The translations under genes were made by a program, and so were the position numbers. A stretch of DNA of 10,368 nt from JBDKVA01 sp039679375 (GTDB lineage: Bacteria > Bacillota > Clostridia > Acetivibrionales > DTU013): the NCBI GenBank assembly GCA_039679375.1, contig JBDKVA010000118.1, positions 1-10,368 on the forward strand, read 5' to 3'. Numbering within the stretch: position 1 is the stretch's first letter; every line of letters starts with the position of its first letter. This document shows, piece after piece, positions 6,229 to 10,368 of this stretch. Below the pieces are notes generated by a model. The model did no database searches. It was not told where the DNA came from and was given only the letters and a program-made list of their open reading frames with translations.

Positions 6229-7098
6229 TTGAAGGTAAGAAAGGCTGTTATACCGGCGGCAGGATTGGGAACGAGGTTTTTGCCCGCAACAAAGGCTCAG
6301 CCTAAGGAGATGCTTCCGATCGTTGACAAGCCCACCATACAATATATTGTTGAAGAGGCAATCGCATCGGGCATAGAGGATATCATGATCGTTACCGGGC
6401 GCGGGAAGAGAGCGATTGAGGATCATTTTGACAAATCATATGAGCTGGAGGACATACTGAAAAGAAAAGGTGATGAGGGACTGCTTTCGCTGGTACAGGA
6501 CATTTCCAATCTTGTGAACCTCAATTATGTCAGGCAAAAGGAACCCAGGGGGCTCGGACATGCGATCCATTGCGCGCGTTCATTTATCGATAACGAACCA
6601 TTTGCGGTGCTGCTGGGCGATGATATCGTCGATTCGGAGGTACCCTGCCTGAAGCAGTTGATTGATGTTTATGAAAAATACAACACAACGGTTTTGGGTG
6701 TGCAGCGTGTGCCGGAGCAGGATGTTTCGAAATACGGCATCATAGCCGGAACACAGGTAGGCGACCGCATTTACAAGGTATCCGATCTGATAGAAAAGCC
6801 GGAAAGGGATAAGGCTCCGTCCAATGTTGCCATACTCGGGAGGTACATCATATCACCGGAGATATTTACCTACCTGGATAAAGCCGAGCCGGGCAAAGGC
6901 GGCGAGATCCAGCTGACCGACGCGCTGAAGAAGCTGCTTTCGACGGGTTCCATGTACGCCTATGATTTTGTCGGCAAACGTTATGACGTGGGGAACAAGC
7001 TGGGATTTCTTGAAGCAACCGTGGAGTTCGCATTGAAGAGAGACGACCTCAGGCAGGAGTTTTCGGCATACCTCAAAAAAACAGCCGGGACGCTGTAA
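6229..7098 (+). CDS. galU: UTP--glucose-1-phosphate uridylyltransferase
   Basis: GalU joins UTP and glucose 1-phosphate to make UDP-glucose and pyrophosphate in the cytoplasm. UDP-glucose feeds cell-envelope polysaccharides, glycolipids and galactose metabolism. The 289-residue length is normal for the family. The nucleotide-binding signature GLGTRFLPATKAQPKEML is at 12-29, with RGLGHAIHCA at about 107-116, LLGDD at 128-132, an EKP sugar-site motif near 188-190, and GKGGEIQLTDAL near 222-233. All key motifs look intact. Translation starts at TTG 6229, with GGGGG (6216-6220) about eight bases upstream; no in-frame ATG fits the conserved N-terminus. It lies between the AIM24-family gene and a small membrane-anchored protein in one direction. 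No promoter of its own is evident. Confidence 0.95.
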   Translation: MKVRKAVIPAAGLGTRFLPATKAQPKEMLPIVDKPTIQYIVEEAIASGIEDIMIVTGRGKRAIEDHFDKSYELEDILKRKGDEGLLSLVQDISNLVNLNYVRQKEPRGLGHAIHCARSFIDNEPFAVLLGDDIVDSEVPCLKQLIDVYEKYNTTVLGVQRVPEQDVSKYGIIAGTQVGDRIYKVSDLIEKPERDKAPSNVAILGRYIISPEIFTYLDKAEPGKGGEIQLTDALKKLLSTGSMYAYDFVGKRYDVGNKLGFLEATVEFALKRDDLRQEFSAYLKKTAGTL

Positions 7099-7150
7099 TG
7101 ATCCGGCTGCATAAGGAAATACATTCTGAGGATAATTAAATATAAGATGT

Positions 7151-7186
7151 AAATAATACCTGTAAAAAGATTTGCAGGTATTATTT
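7151..7186 (+). promoter_or_regulatory. 16-bp hairpin overlapping the ribosome binding site of the next gene
   Basis: AAATAATACCTGTAAA (7151-7166) pairs with TTTGCAGGTATTATTT (7171-7186) with one T-G wobble and a 4-base AAGA loop. The 3' arm contains GCAGGT, the only Shine-Dalgarno-like sequence before ATG 7187, and the stem ends directly at the ATG. Folding should hide the ribosome binding site. It may also slow or end transcription after galU, although there is no true T-run. Confidence 0.55.
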
Positions 7187-7762
7187 ATGAAAAGACGGAA
7201 AAGACCTTTTGTTTTGCTGTGCGCCATGCTTGCAGCAATGCTTTTGCTGAATATGGCGGTGATGTATGTATTTTTTGATATCAATCTGCTGCACCTGCAG
7301 GAGTTGTTGCGGGAAAGTGATGAATCAGGCCGTGCTGGAAATGGAGGATCGGCGGCGGGCAGCGAAGCTGGGGCAGGCAGTAAAACCCAAGCAGACAGCG
7401 AAGCTGGGGCAGGCAGTAAAACCCAGGCAGATGGCGAAGCTCAGACAGGAGCCGATTCGGAAAGTAACAGCCAGAGACCCGGCAGTGAAGGTACGGGTTA
7501 TTTCATGACACGTGCACAAGTTGCTTCACTTGAACATCTTAGCCTTGAAGACAAGCTCGTGGCTATGGATATCGTTTCAAAGATTGGTATGTCGGAGGCA
7601 AAGAGAATATATGATATGTCTCTTGACGGCATTACTCAAGAAGAATATGCTGAAGTGAAAAGATCTGTAGGAGGCAAGCTTTCAGAATCGGACATCCAAG
7701 CAATAGAAAAGCTCCTTAACCGAAGTCTCTTCGCTTCACAAAGCGAGCCGGACGGAAACTGA
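7187..7762 (+). CDS. Hypothetical membrane-anchored protein with a tandem-repeat linker
   Basis: The 191-residue product is not recognised. Residues 1-7 are strongly basic (KRRKR) and residues 8-30 form one hydrophobic segment, so it is probably anchored with most of the chain outside. Residues about 50-100 are low-complexity Ala/Gly/Ser/Glu/Gln with two near-perfect 12-residue repeats (SEAGAGSKTQAD) and a partial third, probably a flexible linker. Residues 107-180 form a compact predicted helical domain (LSLEDKLVAMDIVSKIG, then DGITQEEYAEVK, then KLSESDIQAIEKLL). ATG 7187 is preferred to an upstream TTG at 7172, which lies inside a hairpin and would add five residues. It is 88 bases after galU in the same direction, so it may share that transcript with expression limited by the hairpin. 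A bidirectional-looking terminator follows. A role in envelope or sporulation processes is conceivable but unsupported. Confidence 0.75.
   Translation: MKRRKRPFVLLCAMLAAMLLLNMAVMYVFFDINLLHLQELLRESDESGRAGNGGSAAGSEAGAGSKTQADSEAGAGSKTQADGEAQTGADSESNSQRPGSEGTGYFMTRAQVASLEHLSLEDKLVAMDIVSKIGMSEAKRIYDMSLDGITQEEYAEVKRSVGGKLSESDIQAIEKLLNRSLFASQSEPDGN
7361..7441 (+). repeat. 36-bp tandem repeat inside the hypothetical membrane protein
   Basis: A 36-base unit beginning AGCGAAGCTGGGGCAGGCAG occurs at 7361-7396 and 7397-7432, differing only at the AA/AG of the Gln codon and the last base. A degenerate nine-base start of a third copy (GGCGAAGCT) follows at 7433-7441. The unit is twelve codons, so copy-number change would lengthen or shorten the linker without breaking the frame. 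Confidence 0.9.
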
Positions 7763-7787
7763 AACTATGCCTTTTTATGGCAGTAAC

Positions 7788-7851
7788 AAAGATGCTCTAT
7801 ACGAGATATCCCCATTTAAATAGGCGATTCCTGCATGGAGCATCTTTTTTT
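7788..7851 (+). terminator. Intrinsic terminator between convergent genes
   Basis: AAAGATGCTC (7788-7797) pairs with GAGCATCTTT (7838-7847), extendable by three further pairs (one G-U), and runs into seven T residues (7845-7851). The loop is long (about 34 bases). It lies 26 bases after the stop of the plus-strand gene and before the minus-strand DUF362 gene end at 7868. On the minus strand the same stem is followed by fewer Ts, so it may act in both directions but more strongly for the plus strand. Confidence 0.7.
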
Positions 7852-7867
7852 GGAGAGTTGAAGCCGG

Positions 7868-8950
7868 CTAGACGATCTCTGTAATCTTATATTCCGTTGA
7901 ACCAAGACCGTACTTTTCCAGTTGTTTCAGCTGAATGAACGGATCCTTGCCATGCAGCCGCTCGAACAGATGCCCATGGTCGCCCATTGCATGGCCCTTT
8001 GGCAGACCGGCTGTTATCAGGTTCTCAAACTTGATGGCGTCCAGACTGGCCTTTTCGATTGCAACAATATCTGTCGATGCCATTACACCTACATCCGGCA
8101 CCAGCGCTGGCGTGGTAAGGCCCCAGCAGTCGCACAACGCGGTGATGTTCAAAAGGAAGTTGATATAGAATACATGGCCTGGCTTGAAACCCTTCAGTAC
8201 CGTCTCGGTACACAGAGCCATTCCTGTCTGGAAATCTTCATATTCGTTTGCCATCATTCTCATTGCGGATACCGGGCAAACCTTTACACAATGCTGGCAG
8301 AGAGTGCAATCGTGGTAGTTCACCTGGTACTTTCCTTCGTTATTGAACTTGTTGGCAAAATGATTGCAGCTGTTTACGCATAATTCGCAGTGAATACAGA
8401 TATCCTCGTTCCACTCTATACCGCCCTGAAGTCCATGTATCTGATGCCTGGTCCGGTCTGTGACGCAGCCCATGGCAATATTCTTGCAGGCTCCCGCATA
8501 CCCGCATGCGCCATGGCCTTTTATATGCGAAAGGTCTATTAAAACCTCTGCATCGTGGATGTTGCCTGCGATATCGACGTTCTTGAATGTTTTGTAATCA
8601 ACATTTTTTTCATAATAATATTTACCCGTCACTCCGCAGGCATTTACAATCGGTACACCTAAGAAATCCTCGCTGTAACCTCTGACCCTGGCGTCTGTGA
8701 CGGTCTGGTCTGTTATATAAACCTTTGCGCCATATCCCTTCAGCTTGTCCACCAGAATCTTGACAAAGAGCGGTGGAATGGTCGAGTAGCCGATAGCCCT
8801 TCCAACATGCATCTTAATGGCGGTCAGCTTCCCTTTGACAACATCCTGCATACCCATCCTGTCGACCAAACGGCCGAATTTGGCCGGGAGAGTAACGTCA
8901 GCGTCATATTTGTCGTATTCTACTGAAGAAAATAATATGTCTGTAGCCAT
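7868..8950 (-). CDS. DUF362 domain protein with two [4Fe-4S] ferredoxin motifs
   Basis: The 360-residue product combines a DUF362 domain with a bacterial-type two-cluster ferredoxin insert. DUF362 features are AIKMHVGRAIGYSTIPP (about 44-60), VLIDLSHIKGHGACGYAGACKNIAMG (about 136-161), and a C-terminal part with AALCDCWG-like and DVGVMASTDIVAIEKASLD segments. The cluster motifs are C185-x2-C188-x2-C191-x3-C195 and C215-x2-C218-x2-C221-x3-C225. The second is followed by Pro as usual; the first has Asn instead. No signal peptide or membrane segment is seen, so it should be cytoplasmic. DUF362 proteins are common in anaerobes, and their reactions are mostly undefined. AGGAGG (8959-8964) lies eight bases before ATG 8950, which overlaps the TtcA-like gene's stop (TAATG). 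An electron- or cluster-donating role for that neighbour is inference. Confidence 0.9.
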   Translation of the reverse strand: MATDILFSSVEYDKYDADVTLPAKFGRLVDRMGMQDVVKGKLTAIKMHVGRAIGYSTIPPLFVKILVDKLKGYGAKVYITDQTVTDARVRGYSEDFLGVPIVNACGVTGKYYYEKNVDYKTFKNVDIAGNIHDAEVLIDLSHIKGHGACGYAGACKNIAMGCVTDRTRHQIHGLQGGIEWNEDICIHCELCVNSCNHFANKFNNEGKYQVNYHDCTLCQHCVKVCPVSAMRMMANEYEDFQTGMALCTETVLKGFKPGHVFYINFLLNITALCDCWGLTTPALVPDVGVMASTDIVAIEKASLDAIKFENLITAGLPKGHAMGDHGHLFERLHGKDPFIQLKQLEKYGLGSTEYKITEIV

Positions 8951-9711
8951 TAAAAACTCCTCCTGTTATTATGATTATTTTGTATATTAAGTGAATCATG
9001 CCATCCGTCCAACCCGGAGCGCTTGAGTGCGCCGAATATATTGCTTTTGATTTCCCTGTTATCAATCGACAGCTCCTTCAGCAGGTCCTTGATGTATTGG
9101 CGCTTTGTATGGCCGTTGGCAGCACAGGGATTCTGAACAACCGTAATGCCGTTTTGCTTCACGAAAGCCTTAATTTGCTTTTCTTCTACATAAATCAGCG
9201 GCCTGATCACTTGTATCTCCTTTTTGTCCAGATAGGTAACCGGAGAAAAGGAGTGTATGCGACCCTCATAAAAGGTGCTCAAGAGCAATGTCTCAATGGC
9301 GTCATCCCGGTTATGCGCAAGCGCGACCTTGTTGCAGCCAAGCTTTACCGCCGTATTGTTGAGAGCTCCCCGTCTGAGGTTGGCGCAAAGCGAACAGGGA
9401 TTTTCCTTCTTCATTGCTTCAAAAACAATTTTGCCGATGTATGTATCCTCTATAACATATTCTACCCCAATATCATCACAAAGCCTTTTTACTGGGGAAA
9501 AATCCACCCCGTCCAGTCCCATTGATATTGTAACTGCTTTGACCTCAAATCCGAGAGGGTAGAAATCCATCAGTTTTCTTAGTGCAATCAATAATGTCAG
9601 GCTGTCCTTGCCACCCGATACGCCTATTGCGATCCGGTCGCCATCCTGTATCATTTCATAGTCCTGGATAGCCTTTCTTACCTGCCCTAAAATGCGTTTG
9701 ATATCAAACAC
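8950..9711 (-). CDS. TtcA-like PP-loop ATPase, probable tRNA 2-thiolation enzyme
   Basis: TtcA enzymes adenylate a tRNA cytidine and add sulfur to make 2-thiocytidine at position 32, using a [4Fe-4S] cluster. This 253-residue protein has the PP-loop SGGKDS (32-37), the cluster Cys pair PCSLC (C106, C109) followed by NLRRGAL, LAHNRDDAIETLLL (131-144, compare LGHHRDD in TtcA), and a third Cys in NPCAANG (C196) matching the third cluster ligand. Length and motif order fit the TtcA family. An orphan PP-loop enzyme with another tRNA or small-molecule substrate remains possible. The only in-frame conventional start is GTG 9711, but the AAGGAG (9711-9716) overlaps it, so the true start is uncertain. 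The downstream DUF362 ferredoxin gene overlaps by one base. A TTGATA-17-TATAAT promoter stands upstream, with a leader of about 30 bases. Confidence 0.87.
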   Translation of the reverse strand: MFDIKRILGQVRKAIQDYEMIQDGDRIAIGVSGGKDSLTLLIALRKLMDFYPLGFEVKAVTISMGLDGVDFSPVKRLCDDIGVEYVIEDTYIGKIVFEAMKKENPCSLCANLRRGALNNTAVKLGCNKVALAHNRDDAIETLLLSTFYEGRIHSFSPVTYLDKKEIQVIRPLIYVEEKQIKAFVKQNGITVVQNPCAANGHTKRQYIKDLLKELSIDNREIKSNIFGALKRSGLDGWHDSLNIQNNHNNRRSF

Positions 9712-9747
9712 TCCTTAATGCGAAAACCGAATTTAGTTACGTCTCAT

Positions 9748-9776
9748 ATTATAGAATAATAGCAAAGTCGTATCAA
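9748..9776 (-). promoter_or_regulatory. Sigma-A-type promoter of the TtcA-like/DUF362 operon
   Basis: On the minus strand TTGATA (9771-9776) and TATAAT (9748-9753) are spaced by 17 bases, the same boxes and spacing as the SRP RNA promoter. Initiation is expected near 9741, about 30 bases before the coding region. Confidence 0.85.
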
Positions 9777-9961
9777 GCAATATTCTAAAGTAATTTGACC
9801 GGCAAAAGTTGTCTTAATTTGCAAAGCCGTATCAGGGTGGGGCAGGCGTTTTTTGCTATTGCCATCATGGATAAAACCGATTATAATATAGCTACCGGAA
9901 GCGCCGCCGAGGAAAACGTTCAAAAATTCGGCGAAACGGCGAATGATGTGCCGGGAACACA

Positions 9962-9990
9962 TTGAACAAAAGTATGGAATATAGTAAAAT
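9962..9990 (+). promoter_or_regulatory. Sigma-A-type promoter of tRNA-Pro
   Basis: TTGAAC (9962-9967) and TAAAAT (9985-9990) are separated by 17 bases. Initiation near 9997 gives a leader of about 90 bases before the mature tRNA, to be removed by RNase P. Confidence 0.65.
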
Positions 9991-10087
9991 ATACTCTACG
10001 TCAAAAAAGAAGTCCAATATATCCTTTAACCGGGATATACCGGTTGTACTCGATACGCAGTACCGCCGAAAGTGTGAATAGTAATAT

Positions 10088-10163
10088 CGGGGTGTAGCGC
10101 AGCTGGTAGCGCGCTTGGTTTGGGACCAAGATGCCGCAGGTTCAAATCCTGTCACTCCGACCA
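10088..10163 (+). tRNA. tRNA-Pro (anticodon TGG)
   Basis: The 76-base cloverleaf is complete. The acceptor stem is CGGGGTG (10088-10094) with CACTCCG (10153-10159), containing one G-T wobble; then discriminator A and an encoded CCA (10161-10163). The anticodon stem is CTTGG/CCAAG (10114-10118 and 10126-10130) around loop TTTGGGA, giving anticodon TGG (10121-10123), which reads proline codons of the CCN box. The T arm carries GGTTCAAATCC. It has its own promoter and terminator and appears to be a single-gene unit. Confidence 0.97.
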
Positions 10164-10171
10164 CAGACTGT

Positions 10172-10202
10172 CCAAAAACCCGCTATTTTAGCGGGTTTTT
10201 GG
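10172..10202 (+). terminator. Rho-independent terminator after tRNA-Pro
   Basis: CCAAAAACCCGCTA (10172-10185) and TAGCGGGTTTTTGG (10189-10202) form a perfect 14-bp stem with a 3-base loop. The run of five Ts in the 3' arm and five As in the 5' arm make it symmetrical, so it can act in either direction. It begins 9 bases after the tRNA CCA end. Confidence 0.92.
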
Positions 10203-10368
10203 CGTATTTGACGTTTTTTGATTGTGTTTTAGCCTGACTTGAAGAAAACCGAAACTAAAAAACAGAAATATCAAAAAAAGCAGGAATATCAAGCGTCGGT
10301 AAATTGATAAAAATGGCCTACATAGCCGCTATCAGTTTTTGTACTCCCACCATATTGATTGCTCTTCG

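Larger units (their letters stand above)
9712..10087. other. Divergent spacer between the TtcA-like operon and tRNA-Pro
   Basis: The stretch contains the minus-strand promoter at 9748-9776 and the plus-strand tRNA promoter at 9962-9990. A 6-bp hairpin AACCGG/CCGGTT (10028-10033 and 10040-10045) lies in the tRNA leader. A 32-codon plus-strand frame (9867-9965) without a ribosome binding site overlaps the tRNA promoter. I see no supported protein gene here. Confidence 0.6.

Noticed and set aside
7082..7109. Inverted repeat CAGCCGG/CCGGCTG around the galU stop codon as a terminator
   Set aside because: The 7-bp stem is not followed by a T-run and overlaps the coding end. It may be a minor RNA stability stem but not an intrinsic terminator.
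9892..10164. Minus-strand 90-residue frame beginning MVGVTGFEPAASWSQTKR
   Set aside because: It is the reverse complement of tRNA-Pro plus spacer. This GFEPAAS...TKRATSCATPRY peptide type is a familiar spurious translation of antisense tRNA.
10318..10368. Possible 3' end of a minus-strand gene (16 residues ending GVQKLIAAM then TAG)
   Set aside because: Too little lies in the window to judge. It has no family match, and 17 open codons occur easily by chance.

Overview
The window looks chromosomal and comes from an anaerobic member of the Firmicutes, most likely class Clostridia. The evidence is a large SRP RNA with an Alu domain at the left end, strong AGGAGG-type ribosome binding sites throughout, GTG and TTG starts, a DUF362 ferredoxin protein, and moderate-to-low GC with AT-rich spacers. 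Genus and species cannot be fixed from the sequence.

Layout from left to right. (1) 1-267, minus: SRP RNA (ffs/scr) with a clean TTGATA-17-TATAAT promoter; its last bases lie off the window. (2) 268-568: an AT-rich spacer holding an inverted repeat and a 21-codon ORF with a perfect Shine-Dalgarno. (3) 569-4945, minus: a compact cluster read in the order ECF-type sigma factor with a Cys-containing C-terminal extension, DUF2461 protein, then a large secreted protein made of a beta-sandwich, an alpha/alpha-barrel glycosidase-like domain and six kelch repeats. The first two genes overlap at a stop/start. The third follows after 62 bases with no clear terminator. (4) 4946-5402: a divergent spacer with an extended -10 promoter and a structured leader. 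(5) 5403-7762, plus: an AIM24-family protein, galU, and a small membrane-anchored hypothetical protein whose start abuts a 16-bp hairpin. (6) 7788-7851: a terminator between convergent genes. (7) 7868-9711, minus: a TtcA-like tRNA thiolase and a DUF362/8Fe-8S ferredoxin protein, coupled by a TAATG overlap and driven by a TTGATA-17-TATAAT promoter. (8) 9962-10202, plus: tRNA-Pro(TGG) with its own promoter and a strong terminator.

How the genes may work together. The sigma/DUF2461/kelch cluster could be a self-contained unit making an extracellular glycan-active protein; no anti-sigma gene is visible beside it. GalU supplies UDP-glucose for envelope polysaccharide. The TtcA-like enzyme needs an Fe-S cluster, which makes a ferredoxin partner in the same transcript sensible. 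I see no CRISPR array, insertion sequence, phage module or toxin-antitoxin pair. The most unusual material is the sigma-led cluster, the multidomain exoprotein, and several small regulatory-looking structures in the spacers. None of it is clear proof of a new system.
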